From Myceligenerans pegani (lineage in GTDB: Bacteria; Actinomycetota; Actinomycetes; Actinomycetales; Cellulomonadaceae), in NCBI RefSeq assembly GCF_014892515.1, contig NZ_JADBGR010000056.1, forward strand, positions 26,764-90,763: 64,000 nt of DNA, in the 5' to 3' direction. A model generated the notes under the pieces. The model did not search any database. It was not told the origin of the DNA and saw only the letters and a list, made by a program, of their open reading frames with translations. Below, one piece after another: positions 17,305-26,714 of this stretch. Within the stretch, counting starts at the first letter, position 1; every line of letters starts with the position of its first letter. The position numbers were made by a program, and so were the translations under genes.

Positions 17305-18939
17305 TCAGGCGGCCGCTTCCGGCTCGGTCGCCGTGCCGGTCGCGTCCAGCAGGTGGGTCTCGCCGAACGACACGTTCTGGTCGAGAGAGGCGGCCACGCG
17401 GTCGCCGTCGCCGTCGCCGTCGAATCGAAGCGTGAGCGTCCAGGCGAACGGCGTGCCGACGGCGATCATGCGCACCACCAGCGTGTCCGTCGCGGTCCAG
17501 GCGGCGGCACAGGCGAGCTCCTCCGGCCCGTCGGCGAGGTCGACCCGTTGCCGCACCCACTCGCCGTCCCCCAGCCCGAGCGTCCGTTCCGTGCCGCCGA
17601 TCTCTTCGCGCAGGACCAGGCGGCCGTCGTCGTCCCGGCTCAGTTCCAGGGCCTCGAGGCCGCCGCTGTTCGGGCCCATGCGATAGGTCCTGCCGGTCGC
17701 CGACGTCGTGGGCCCGGTGTGCCCGCCGGCGGGCAGCGGGAGGTGCAGGTCCCAGGTGACGCCGTCGTCGGGCGGCACGATGCGCGACGACGGTCGCGGG
17801 CTGCCGTCCGGCGCGGGCGTTCCTTGCGCACCACCAGCGGGCTGCTCCGTCTCCCCCGCAGCGCCCGGCGACTCGGCGGCATCGAACGGGGCACCATCGA
17901 ACGGCGGACCATCGAACGGCGCGATACCCCGTGCGACGGGCGGCAGCCCCGCCTCCCGCGCCGCGGCCGGGTCGAGCGTGGGGAGCAGGCCGTCCCACAC
18001 GGCGTCCTGCACCGACTGCAGGTTCTGCAGGCCCGAGGTGATCGCGAGGACGACGTCGTGCTCGGGCCAGACGATCGCGTACTGGCCGAACGCGCCGTCG
18101 GCCCGGTACGCGCCGAACCGTGAGCGCCAGAACTGGTAGCCGTAGCCCTGACGCCACTCGGGCCAGTCGTCGTGGGTGCTGTCGATCTGGCGGGAGGTGG
18201 CGGCGTCGATCCACTCGGCCGGGACGAGCTGGGCGCCGTCCCACTGCCCGCGCCGGAGGCAGAGCTGCCCGAGCTTCGCCAGGTCCTCGGTGCGAACGCG
18301 CATCCCGTAGCCGCCGACGTCGAGACCGTCCGGGTCCTGTTCCCAGGTGGCGCCCTGGAAGCCGAGCGGCCCGAGGACGCGCTCGCCGAGGTAGTCGAGC
18401 AGCCGGCGGCCGGTGCGGCGCTGCACGGCGACGCCGGCGAGGTACGTGGCCCCGGTGTTGTAGACGAACCGCGAGCCCGGCTCGTACGGAACGGGCATGG
18501 CGAGGATCTGGCGGACCCAGTCGGCGTCGCGCAGCCCGAGGTTCGTGGGGACGATCGCCTCCATCGTCGACACGTCGTGGCCGGCGCTCATGGTCAGCAG
18601 GTGCCGGATCGTCATGGCACGCAGGTTGTCCGACCGCGAGTCGGGCGCCTCGGCGGCGAAGTGGTCCAGGACCTTGTCGTCCAGGCCGAGCAGCCCGTCC
18701 GAGATCGCGAGGCCGACGGCGAGGCTGGTGAAGCTCTTGCTCACGGAGAACATGACGTGCGGCGTGGCGGCGTCGTACGGCGTCCAGCAGCCCTCGGCGA
18801 CGACGTTCCCGTGCCGCAGCAACATGAAGCTGTGCACCGAGTCCAGGCGGTCGAGGTTCTCCACCAGGCGGAGGACCGCCGCCGGGTTCAGTCCTTCGGC
18901 CTCGGGGCTGGAGCGAGGGAGGTCGCGCGTCGTCGTCAC
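17305..18939 (-). CDS. Serine hydrolase of the beta-lactamase/class C family
   Basis: The 544-residue protein has a penicillin-binding-type catalytic domain in residues 1-350: SVSK (65-68) as the SxxK motif, YNT near 160 in the YxN position and a WRQGYGYQFW substrate-side segment. A linker with the near repeat PFDGPPFDGAPFD and a Pro/Gly/Ser-rich stretch leads to a C-terminal beta-rich domain of about 140 residues. There is no signal peptide, so it is probably a cytoplasmic esterase or amidase rather than a resistance enzyme. GTG 18939 follows TACCAT by 6 nt, as for other leaderless genes here. Confidence 0.85.
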   Translation of the reverse strand: MTTTRDLPRSSPEAEGLNPAAVLRLVENLDRLDSVHSFMLLRHGNVVAEGCWTPYDAATPHVMFSVSKSFTSLAVGLAISDGLLGLDDKVLDHFAAEAPDSRSDNLRAMTIRHLLTMSAGHDVSTMEAIVPTNLGLRDADWVRQILAMPVPYEPGSRFVYNTGATYLAGVAVQRRTGRRLLDYLGERVLGPLGFQGATWEQDPDGLDVGGYGMRVRTEDLAKLGQLCLRRGQWDGAQLVPAEWIDAATSRQIDSTHDDWPEWRQGYGYQFWRSRFGAYRADGAFGQYAIVWPEHDVVLAITSGLQNLQSVQDAVWDGLLPTLDPAAAREAGLPPVARGIAPFDGPPFDGAPFDAAESPGAAGETEQPAGGAQGTPAPDGSPRPSSRIVPPDDGVTWDLHLPLPAGGHTGPTTSATGRTYRMGPNSGGLEALELSRDDDGRLVLREEIGGTERTLGLGDGEWVRQRVDLADGPEELACAAAWTATDTLVVRMIAVGTPFAWTLTLRFDGDGDGDRVAASLDQNVSFGETHLLDATGTATEPEAAA

Positions 18940-19003
18940 GTGTCGATGGTAGAGGCCTGGTGATTGTGGTCGGGCCCTCGTCACGGAGCGCTATACAGGG
19001 TTC

Positions 19004-19912
19004 ATGGACCGGACCCCTCGCAAGCCAGACCCGCCGTCGGCCGGGCGCTCCCGGGGGCGAACGACCGGGCTGGTCATCGCCTGGACGCTGGCCGTGGTGA
19101 TCGTGGTGCCCGTCGTGGCGGTCGTCGGATACGGGATCTATCTGGCGACGCCCCAGAACGGCGACCGGATCGCCGAGCGGGAGGCGGCCGACACTGCGGC
19201 GGTCATCGCCGACGAGGCCGTCGTTCCGCTCCACAACAGCAACGGCGTACTGCACGCCGAACAGATCGCCGAGAGCGTTTTCCTGGAGCAGCCGGACCCT
19301 CGGCTCGCCGACGAGCGGAACGCCGACGTCACCGTAGAGGTGCTGGGCTGGGACGGAACGACGAACGAGGCCGACGGCGCGCGGGTGGATGTCCGCATCG
19401 AGGTCGTCGTCCACGGTGGATCGGCCGGCGCCCTCTTCACTCGCGATCGTTCGGCGGGGCACGCCGTCCGGTGCTACCGGTTGACGGTCGGCTACTACGA
19501 GTACGACGAGGCCGCCGGCCTGGCCCCGATCGACTGCCCCGCGCCGGGATCGAGCGGTGAGTTCTCAACGGCACCGGATCCCGCGGCGCCCTGGAAGGTC
19601 GAGTCCGCCTCGTCGCCGAAGAACGAGAAGCGGCTGCTCGGTCTGCTCTCCGAGGCTGGTCCCGATTCGAACGAGGCGAGCGTGCTGGCGGCGCTGGAGG
19701 AAGCGTTCCCCGACCACACCGTGGCCGTGCGGCGCGAGGGAGACGAACTGGCCGCCTCGGTCATGGGGCCGGGGCACCGCGACTGCCTGGTGGGCGTACG
19801 GGTCGGAGACGACGAGCCGTTCCGCTACACGGACTTCCCGCGGGTGCAGCTCGAGATCGGCGAGCTCGGCTGCGTGCCTGGTTTGTACTGGTCGAACGTG
19901 ACGGCGCACTGA
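19004..19912 (+). CDS. Single-span membrane-anchored protein of unknown function
   Basis: The 302-residue protein has a basic Pro/Arg-rich N-terminus of 22 residues, one transmembrane helix (about 23-46) and a large outside domain with Cys residues in RCYRL, IDCPAP, RDCLVG and LGCVPG, four in all, which could pair. I do not recognise the family. TATACA lies 6 nt before the ATG (leaderless). It is divergent from the serine hydrolase. Confidence 0.72.
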   Translation: MDRTPRKPDPPSAGRSRGRTTGLVIAWTLAVVIVVPVVAVVGYGIYLATPQNGDRIAEREAADTAAVIADEAVVPLHNSNGVLHAEQIAESVFLEQPDPRLADERNADVTVEVLGWDGTTNEADGARVDVRIEVVVHGGSAGALFTRDRSAGHAVRCYRLTVGYYEYDEAAGLAPIDCPAPGSSGEFSTAPDPAAPWKVESASSPKNEKRLLGLLSEAGPDSNEASVLAALEEAFPDHTVAVRREGDELAASVMGPGHRDCLVGVRVGDDEPFRYTDFPRVQLEIGELGCVPGLYWSNVTAH

Positions 19913-20074
19913 GCCGCGCCGGGTGTCGACCGCCTCGCGTCGCCCTCTCCGGGAGTGGTAGGCGGCCCTGGCTGGTTCGCCCGGGATCCGGTCCCGGCAC
20001 GCCTCTCGACGCGCAGCCCGCACGATTCGCCGCACCCTTCGTCAGTGTCGGTGTCCCCGTCTATCGTTGCTCGC

Positions 20075-23029
20075 GTGACCACCGCCTTGTATCGCCGCTA
20101 CCGGCCCGACACGTTCGCCGACATGATCGGTCAGGAGCACGTGACGGGACCCCTCATGCAGGCGTTGCGCAGCGGGCGGGTCAACCATGCCTACCTGTTC
20201 AGCGGCCCGCGCGGGTGTGGCAAGACGACGTCGGCCCGGATCCTCGCGCGCACGCTGAACTGTCACCGCAACACCCCCGACAGTCCGCTCGACACCCCGT
20301 GCGGCGAATGCGAGTCGTGCGTCGAGCTGGCCCGCGGAGGATCGGGGTCCCTCGACGTCGTCGAGATCGACGCCGCCAGTCACAACGGCGTCGACGACGC
20401 CCGCGACCTGCGCGAGCGCGCCACCTTCGCCCCCGCTCGGGACCGGTACAAGATCTTCATCCTGGACGAGGCGCACATGGTGACGCCCCAGGGCTTCAAC
20501 GCCCTGCTGAAGATCGTCGAGGAGCCCCCGCCGCACATCAAGTTCGTCTTCGCGACCACCGAGCCGGACAAGGTGATCGGCACCATCCGGTCCCGTACGC
20601 ACCACTACCCGTTCCGGCTCGTCCCGCCGGACGTGCTGTCGCCCTACCTGGAGAAGCTGTCCGACGCGGAGGGCATCAAGGTCGGGTCCGGCGTGCTGCC
20701 TCTGGTGACGCGGGCCGGCGGCGGATCGGTGCGCGACTCGCTGTCCGTGATGGATCAGCTCATCGCCGGGGCATCGGGCGGCGAGGTCGGCTACGACCTG
20801 GCGGTCGGGCTCCTGGGCTACACGCACTCGTCCCTGCTGGACGACGTCGTGGATGCGCTGGCGGCACGCGACGGGGCATCGATCTTCCGGGTCGTGGACC
20901 AGATCATCGCCACCGGGCACGAGCCGCGGCGCTTCGTCGAGGACGTGCTCGAACGGCTGCGCGACCTCATCGTCATCGGCGTCTCCGGTGACGCCGCGGA
21001 CGCCGTGCTGCGGGACCTTCCCGCCGACCAGCTCGAGCGGATGCGGGCGCAGGCGGGCCGGCTCGGCGTGGCCGAGCTGTCGCGCGCGGCCGATCTGGTC
21101 AACGCGGCGCTGACGGAGATGACGGGCGCGACGTCGCCGCGCCTGCATCTGGAACTGCTGTGCGCGCGGCTCCTGCTCCCCGGAGCCGACGACGGATCCG
21201 CCGGGCTCGCCGCGCGCATCGACCGGCTGGAACGCGGGGGGATCGCGGTCCAGGCCGGCGGGGGCAACACCACGCAGACGGCCGCGAGCACCGGAACCGA
21301 GCCGGTTCCTGCCGGAGACGTGGGCGGCGGGCTGACGGGCGCCGCGGCCGCGCGAGCTGTCGTCGAGGCGAACCGGGCGAGGAAGGGAGCGCCGGCGGGT
21401 GGAACGGCGGCGGGAGGCTCGTCATCGGGCGGGTCCGCGTCGGGCGGGTCCGCGCCGGGATCACCGGCGATAGGCGCGCCCGCCGGTCCGCCGGAGTCGG
21501 ACGAGAGCGCCGCGACGGACCCTCAGGAGATGGCTTCCGCCCAGGCCACACCCGGGGCACGAGCCGAGGAGGCGGTCGCGCCGCGCTCTCAGAATGCCGT
21601 CGAGCAGGACCAGCCGGTGCGGGTGCCGGATCCCGCCCAGCCGTCCGAGGCGTCGGCGGAACAGGGGCGCCAGGAACCCGACCGGCCGGCCTCGTCCGAG
21701 CCGGCTCCGGCCGGCTCGGGCGCGATGACCACCGAAGAGGTGCGTCGACGCTGGCCGGAGGTGCTGGAGACGTTGTCGGCGGCGCGGGTCACGTGGTCGC
21801 TCGTCGGGCAGAACGCGCAGGTCGCGAGTCTTGATGCCGGGGTACTGAGGTTGGCTTTCCGCGCGGACGGCCTCGCTCGGGCCTTCGCGAACCCCCGCCA
21901 CACGAGTGCCGTCGAGGAGGCCGTCTACCAGACCCTGGGCATCCAGGTGAGGGTGGAGGGCATCGTGGGCGAGGGCCCGGGCTCCGCCGGGGGCTCCGAC
22001 CCCTCCGGCGGCGGGCCGGGCGGCAGCACCGGTCCGGCGGGCGGTCCGGGAAGCGGTTCCGGAGGGACCGGGGGTGGTCCCGGGTCGGACAGCGGCCCGT
22101 CCGGTCGTGCGGGGCAGCGCCGTACGACCGGTCCGCGGGCATCGACCGGTGCGGAGCACAACGGCCAGGGCTCACGAGGGTCGGTTGCGGACGCGGCTTC
22201 GTCGGCCGCGACGGGCATGCCCGCAGACTCCGACGGCTGGCCGGAGGTGCCGATTCCTGGTGTTCAGGCAAGCGAGGACACCAACGTGCCGTCCTCGACC
22301 GGCGGCTCGGGTGTCACCGAGGACGCGAGTGCTGCCGACATCCCCGGCTCGACCGGTGGCGGGAACGGCGGCGGAGGCACCGGCCCGGAGACGGTCGACG
22401 TGTGGGACACCACCGCGGTCCAGGCCAGGACCGCGAGCGGCGCACCAGGGGCGGTCGGCGGCCTCAGCGCGAACGATGGTTCCGGCGAGGGCGGATCGAC
22501 CGCCGTCGCGGTGGCCGAGCGCACCGCACCGGTGTCGGCGCCCGCTCCGCCACCCCATCCTTCACCTGGCGCGTCGCCGGATCCGACGTCGACTCCTGAC
22601 GGAGCGCGGCCGACACGCGGCAGAGCCGCGACGGCGAGCGCCGCACCGCCGGACGACGAGCCGATCCCGGAGCCTCCGCCCGGCTACGACGACGACCTCG
22701 AACGCAGCGGCGTCGGCGGAGCCACGTCGCCTCCTGTTCCTGAATCCGTCTACGCGACCCAGGAGCCACCGAGTCGGCTGACCGGAGCCGAGCGTGCCCG
22801 GGAGGCGCTGCGCCGGGCCCAGGCGGCACGCAATCCGGTCACCGGAGGCGCCGCCGGGCCGGCCGCGCAGGAGACGTCCGCCACCCCGGGCGCAGGGGGA
22901 GCCTCGTACGAGGAGCTCTCGGCCGACGACCCGGACCTCGAAACCGGCGGCAACGGGCTCGTCGGTGTGCCCCTGGTCGTGAAGGTGCTGGGCGGCACGG
23001 TCATCGACGAGAAGGTCGATCAGGCGTGA
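20075..23029 (+). CDS. dnaX: DNA polymerase III subunit gamma/tau with very long linker
   Basis: The 984-residue clamp-loader ATPase opens with VTTALYRRYRPDTF and has Walker A GPRGCGKT (44-51), a zinc knuckle with Cys in LNC and CGECESC, Walker B FILDEAHM and the sensor TIRSRTHHY. These make up domains I-III in about 375 residues. The rest is mostly a Gly/Ser/Pro/Ala/Thr-rich low-complexity linker, interrupted near residue 550-640 by a folded stretch (TTEEVRRRWPEVLETL) like the tau C-terminal domain. GTG 20075 lies 7 nt after TATCGT (leaderless). The stop overlaps the Nudix start by 4 bp. Confidence 0.93.
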   Translation: MTTALYRRYRPDTFADMIGQEHVTGPLMQALRSGRVNHAYLFSGPRGCGKTTSARILARTLNCHRNTPDSPLDTPCGECESCVELARGGSGSLDVVEIDAASHNGVDDARDLRERATFAPARDRYKIFILDEAHMVTPQGFNALLKIVEEPPPHIKFVFATTEPDKVIGTIRSRTHHYPFRLVPPDVLSPYLEKLSDAEGIKVGSGVLPLVTRAGGGSVRDSLSVMDQLIAGASGGEVGYDLAVGLLGYTHSSLLDDVVDALAARDGASIFRVVDQIIATGHEPRRFVEDVLERLRDLIVIGVSGDAADAVLRDLPADQLERMRAQAGRLGVAELSRAADLVNAALTEMTGATSPRLHLELLCARLLLPGADDGSAGLAARIDRLERGGIAVQAGGGNTTQTAASTGTEPVPAGDVGGGLTGAAAARAVVEANRARKGAPAGGTAAGGSSSGGSASGGSAPGSPAIGAPAGPPESDESAATDPQEMASAQATPGARAEEAVAPRSQNAVEQDQPVRVPDPAQPSEASAEQGRQEPDRPASSEPAPAGSGAMTTEEVRRRWPEVLETLSAARVTWSLVGQNAQVASLDAGVLRLAFRADGLARAFANPRHTSAVEEAVYQTLGIQVRVEGIVGEGPGSAGGSDPSGGGPGGSTGPAGGPGSGSGGTGGGPGSDSGPSGRAGQRRTTGPRASTGAEHNGQGSRGSVADAASSAATGMPADSDGWPEVPIPGVQASEDTNVPSSTGGSGVTEDASAADIPGSTGGGNGGGGTGPETVDVWDTTAVQARTASGAPGAVGGLSANDGSGEGGSTAVAVAERTAPVSAPAPPPHPSPGASPDPTSTPDGARPTRGRAATASAAPPDDEPIPEPPPGYDDDLERSGVGGATSPPVPESVYATQEPPSRLTGAERAREALRRAQAARNPVTGGAAGPAAQETSATPGAGGASYEELSADDPDLETGGNGLVGVPLVVKVLGGTVIDEKVDQA

Positions 23030-23490
23030 CGGCCTCCGTGACCACGCTGCGGATCGTCGCGGCGGTCGTCGTCGGTGCAGACGGGCGTCACCTCTTGGTC
23101 CGCAAGCGCGGTACGACGTCGTTCATGCAGGTGGGCGGCAAGATCGAACCCGGCGAGGACCCGATGGCCGCGTTGTTGCGTGAGTTCGAGGAGGAGGTCG
23201 GGCTCGTGCTCGACCCTGCGCGCCCCGTGCCGCTCGGGAAGTTCGGCGCGCCCGCCGCCAACGAGCCGGATCATCGCGTCGATGCGCACGCCTTCGTGGT
23301 CCGGCTCGCGCCGGGCGAGCGCCCGCGGGCGCAGGCGGAGCTGGAAGAACTGAGATGGATCGATCCCGTGGCACCGATGACGCCGCACCCGATCGCGCCC
23401 CTCAGCTTCGACCTCCTGGCGGCGTGGCTCGACCGCGAGGCCGGCGGAGCATCGTCGGGGACGGCTCGGGAGGGAACGGCAACGACGTGA
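23026..23490 (+). CDS. Nudix hydrolase
   Basis: The 154-residue protein carries the Nudix box as GGKIEPGEDPMAALLREFEE followed by EVGL, with the metal-binding REFEEEVG core intact. The family hydrolyses nucleoside diphosphates linked to another group; the substrate is not predictable. Its GTG overlaps the dnaX stop (GTGA, 23026-23029), so it is translated with dnaX. A role in cleaning damaged nucleotides beside the replisome gene is only an inference. Confidence 0.9.
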   Translation: MTASVTTLRIVAAVVVGADGRHLLVRKRGTTSFMQVGGKIEPGEDPMAALLREFEEEVGLVLDPARPVPLGKFGAPAANEPDHRVDAHAFVVRLAPGERPRAQAELEELRWIDPVAPMTPHPIAPLSFDLLAAWLDREAGGASSGTAREGTATT

Positions 23491-23545
23491 GCGGCCACGC
23501 CGCCCGGGCCGGCGACGCGACACGGTCTCCGGCGTCGTACGGCGA

Positions 23546-24022
23546 TCAGGCCGGACGGAGCGCGATCATCGGCAGGACTTCGACGAGGCGGCGCCGATCG
23601 TCGTCGGTGCTCCGGTAGTCGAACTCGGCGAGCCTGGTGAGCAGCGGCCGGGCGACCAGCATCAGGAGCCGGTTGCGGCGCTCGTACCCGGCGAACACCG
23701 CGGCCGCCTCGTCGACCGGGACGATGCGGTACGACGCCGTTCGCGGGGTCCCCCCGAAGCTGACCTTCACGCCGCCGTCGGCCTGGACGTTCAGCAGCCA
23801 GTCGGAGTGGTGTCCGAAGCCGGACACGACGAAGGTCTCGCCCGTGGTCCGGTCGTAGTGCACGACCTCGACCACCGTGCTGAACGTGCGGCCGCTGCGC
23901 CGCCCGACATGCGTGAGCTGGACGAATCGATGCCCGAGGAGCCGGCCCAGGCGGTAGCGGTACAGCGCGTTCGGCACCGCGAACGCCCGCTTGAGCCAAC
24001 CCGGGATCTCGTCGCTCGCCAT
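23546..24022 (-). CDS. Deazaflavin (F420)-type nitroreductase family protein
   Basis: The 158-residue protein has the split-barrel Ddn/DUF385 pattern: LTHVGRRSGRTFSTVVEV, HHSDWLLNVQAD, then a FAGYERRNRL helix. Members use F420 to reduce quinones or nitro compounds, or bind fatty acids. ATG 24022 lies 6 nt after TACGGT (leaderless). It converges on the Nudix gene and is divergent from the HNH gene. Confidence 0.83.
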   Translation of the reverse strand: MASDEIPGWLKRAFAVPNALYRYRLGRLLGHRFVQLTHVGRRSGRTFSTVVEVVHYDRTTGETFVVSGFGHHSDWLLNVQADGGVKVSFGGTPRTASYRIVPVDEAAAVFAGYERRNRLLMLVARPLLTRLAEFDYRSTDDDRRRLVEVLPMIALRPA

Positions 24023-24043
24023 ACGCCCACCGTAGGGTGTCCG

Positions 24044-24154
24044 GCGCCGGCGGGCATGGCGGCGGCGCTCGGCGTCGACAGGCATGGTTGCGGCTCCCCG
24101 GCGCCGACTGGCGTGGCGGCTCACCGCGCCGACAGGCATGGCGGCCTGAGCCCG
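24044..24154. repeat. Four 25-29 bp imperfect tandem repeats
   Basis: Units start at about 24044, 24072, 24101 and 24126 and share the core GCGCCGACAGGCATGGCGGC with small changes. They occupy the first half of the 343-nt gap 24023-24365; the second half is less GC-rich and holds the HNH promoter. Confidence 0.65.
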
Positions 24155-24245
24155 AGGTCACCCTCCGGCTGCCGCTCCTTCGCCAGAGAGGGGAGGCGAC
24201 CCGAGGAGTACAGGTACTTGACGGTGGCGCACAGACGAGGACATC

Positions 24246-24332
24246 AATCTGTGGAAAATCCTTCTTGTACACAGATTCTGATCTTAGGAGGCATTCAGCC
24301 CTTGACCTCCGTATGATCAAACACGATAGCTA
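24246..24332 (+). promoter_or_regulatory. Promoter and inverted repeat upstream of the DUF222-HNH gene
   Basis: A perfect 8-bp inverted repeat, AATCTGTG (24246-24253)/CACAGATT (24270-24277), stands about 25 nt before a -35 TTGACC (24302-24307). A -10 like TAGCTA is at 24327-24332. This is the most AT-rich stretch of the region. Confidence 0.45.
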
Positions 24333-24365
24333 ACAGGTCGATCTCGCCGACAGGGGGCAGGTGCC

Positions 24366-26108
24366 ATGCACGACGGTTCGCGAATCGCGCGGCTGGTCGA
24401 GATGTCCCGTGCGGGCCTGGAGCGCAAGGAACCCACCAGCACCGGCCGGGCGTTGGACGCACTCGCCGCTCACGTTGCCGACCTGCCCGACGACGTCCTG
24501 GCAGACATGGTGCGCGCCGCGGCGAGCCTGGCCGGCTGGGCGGCAGGCGTGCAGGCGCGCGCCGCCGGTGAGTTGGTGCTGCGTTCGGAAGGATTCACCG
24601 GCTTCGAGCAGACGACCACGATGGTCTCCGGCGAACTGCGAGAGACCCGGAAGACCGGGCGTGCGATCACCGTGCGCGCCGCCGCCGGCCTGCGCCACCC
24701 GGTGGTGATCGACCACCTCGGCACCGGCCGCATCGACGCGCCACGGGCCGATGCCCTGTTGCTGGCCGGGCGCTCCCTGACCGACGAGCAGCGCGCCGGG
24801 GCGATCGAGGAGTTGCTGCCGATCGCCCCGGAGCGGTCTGCTCACTGGCTCGCGACCGAGATGCGGAAGCGGGCCCGGAGCCTGGACCCGGGCAAGGAGA
24901 GCAAGGCCGCCGCGGAGTCACGGGCGGTGTTCCACGACGTGTGCGAGGACGAGATGGGCACGTTGACCGCGTTCCTGCCCGCCGTGGACTCCGCGGCCGT
25001 GTGGGGCGTGATCGACGACCTCGCGCATCAGATGCGACGCACCGACGACTCCCGCACGCTGGGCCAGCTCCGCGCCGATGTGCTGACCTCCATCGTGACG
25101 GGCCGTCTCGTGCCTGAGCGCCGGGATCTGACGGACACGGGCATCCAGGACTCCGTCGACAGCCAGACCGGCGACTGCGGCCCGAGCAGCAACGCCGGCC
25201 AGGACGAGGACAACCACCAGAACGAGGACGGCGGGCGGAACGACGACGACCACCAGAACGACGACAGCCGCCACAACCACGATGACGGGCGAAGCGACGG
25301 CGGGCGGAGCGGCAATGCCGGCCACGACACCGAGCGCGACACCGAGCGCGACACCGAGCGCGACGAGTGGCCGATCGTGCGGCTGACGCCTACCCGCCCG
25401 GTCGTGCGCGTCACCGTCCCGCTGGACGCCTTGCGCACCCACGCCGGCACGAGCGGTACACCGGATGCGGCCGGCGCTCCCCAAGACGAATCACCGCAAG
25501 TCGGATCACCGGAGACCACAGCTGATGCCGATGGCGATGCCGACGTCGGCGGCGGAGCCGCGTGGCTGGACGGCTTCGGCCCGCTCAGCGCCATCACCGG
25601 CGCCCGGGTCGCCTTCGACCCGGACTCCACCTGGTATCGCTTGGTGACCGACCCGGTCACCGGCGTCCTGACCGATTACTCCACCCGCGCCTACCAGCCT
25701 CCGAAGCCCTTGGCCGACGCCGTGCGCCTCCGCGACGCCACGTGTCGCGGGCCCGGCTGCCAGATCGACGCCCGGTGGTGCGATCTCGACCACATCGACC
25801 CCTACGACAAGGGGCACCATTACGCGCCGGGCGAGCCAGGCCAGACCCGCGCCGACAACCTCCATGCCCTGTGCCGCACCCACCACCGGCTGAAGACGAG
25901 GTACGGCTGGCGAGTACATCGTGATCCCGAGTCCGGGATCACGTACTGGACGGCGCCCACCGGCCACCGCTACACGAAGGCCCCCACCAGCACCGACCCG
26001 GACCCCACGAGCTTCAAGGAGTACATCAAGGCCAGGACCACCATCCCGCCGGAGCCGCGACCCGACCTCGCCGATCGCCCGGAGACGCCCGAGGACCCGC
26101 CCTTCTGA
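24366..26108 (+). CDS. DUF222 and HNH endonuclease domain protein
   Basis: The 580-residue protein has an N-terminal helical DUF222 domain (about 1-250, including GRAITVRAAAGLRHPVVIDH) and a C-terminal HNH nuclease domain with CRGPGC, the DLDHIDPYDKG core and LHALCRTHHRLKT. Between them lies a very polar Asp/Asn/His/Arg-rich tract (about 255-345) with a perfect TERD triplet repeat. Such 13E12-like proteins are abundant in actinobacteria and their biological role is unclear. GCAGG precedes the ATG. There is no integrase or restriction gene beside it. Confidence 0.88.
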   Translation: MHDGSRIARLVEMSRAGLERKEPTSTGRALDALAAHVADLPDDVLADMVRAAASLAGWAAGVQARAAGELVLRSEGFTGFEQTTTMVSGELRETRKTGRAITVRAAAGLRHPVVIDHLGTGRIDAPRADALLLAGRSLTDEQRAGAIEELLPIAPERSAHWLATEMRKRARSLDPGKESKAAAESRAVFHDVCEDEMGTLTAFLPAVDSAAVWGVIDDLAHQMRRTDDSRTLGQLRADVLTSIVTGRLVPERRDLTDTGIQDSVDSQTGDCGPSSNAGQDEDNHQNEDGGRNDDDHQNDDSRHNHDDGRSDGGRSGNAGHDTERDTERDTERDEWPIVRLTPTRPVVRVTVPLDALRTHAGTSGTPDAAGAPQDESPQVGSPETTADADGDADVGGGAAWLDGFGPLSAITGARVAFDPDSTWYRLVTDPVTGVLTDYSTRAYQPPKPLADAVRLRDATCRGPGCQIDARWCDLDHIDPYDKGHHYAPGEPGQTRADNLHALCRTHHRLKTRYGWRVHRDPESGITYWTAPTGHRYTKAPTSTDPDPTSFKEYIKARTTIPPEPRPDLADRPETPEDPPF

Positions 26109-26216
26109 TACGTAGGCGTGGCGTCGACGCGTTCGCCTCGTAGGTCCGGCCGCATCGAAAAAGGGGAGCGCATCGTCCCGTAGAAGCCCGCGGTCACCAC
26201 CTGCAAGGATGGGCCT

Positions 26217-26714
26217 ATGAGTCGCGGGAGGCTGCATCACGTCGAGCTCTGGGTACCCGACCTGACGCGAGCCGAGCGTGCCTGGGGCTGGCTCCTGGGC
26301 CGCCTCGGCTACGTCGAGCACCAGCGCTGGTCGAACGGCGTCAGCTGGATCCTCGACGGCACCTATGTCGTCGTCGAACAGAGCCCTGCCCTCTCCGGCC
26401 CGCTCCACGACCGGCGGCGCCCCGGCCTGAACCACCTCGCGTTCCACGGCGGGCACAGGGCCGACGTCGACGAGATCGTCGCCGAGGCGGACTCGCACGG
26501 CTGGACCCTGATGTTCCACGATCAGCACCCGTTCGCGGGCGGGCCCGACCACTACGCCGCCTACCTCGAGAACGAGGACGGCTACGAGGTGGAGGTCGTG
26601 GCCGAGGACGCCGCTCCGACCGACGACACCGCTCCAGCCGAGAACCCGGCCGAGAGCATCGCTCCGGCCGAGAACGGCACGTCGGCCGAGGGCGCCGTTT
26701 TCGAGGCGCCATGA
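26217..26714 (+). CDS. VOC (glyoxalase/dioxygenase-like) family protein
   Basis: The 165-residue protein has the VOC fold pattern: HHVELWVPDL at the start, NHLAFHGGHRADVDE in the second half and YAAYLENEDGYEVEVV at the end. These supply the likely metal ligands His, His and Glu. The last 35 residues are a degenerate Ala/Pro/Glu-rich tail with the repeat APAEN. Its stop overlaps the ABC ATPase start by 4 bp (26711-26714), so it is the first gene of a three-gene operon. AAGGAT lies 6 nt before the ATG. The substrate is unknown. Confidence 0.85.
   Translation: MSRGRLHHVELWVPDLTRAERAWGWLLGRLGYVEHQRWSNGVSWILDGTYVVVEQSPALSGPLHDRRRPGLNHLAFHGGHRADVDEIVAEADSHGWTLMFHDQHPFAGGPDHYAAYLENEDGYEVEVVAEDAAPTDDTAPAENPAESIAPAENGTSAEGAVFEAP

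Noticed and set aside
17305..18939. Secreted antibiotic-resistance beta-lactamase
   Set aside because: There is no signal peptide, and the length and C-terminal domain fit an intracellular serine hydrolase better.
20075..23029. Programmed frameshift in dnaX making gamma
   Set aside because: No A-rich slippery heptamer with a following hairpin was found in the GC-rich linker; proof either way needs protein data.
24366..26108. Defence island or mobile intron around the HNH gene
   Set aside because: No restriction, methylase, reverse transcriptase or integrase genes lie nearby; DUF222-HNH genes are frequent and chromosomal in actinobacteria.
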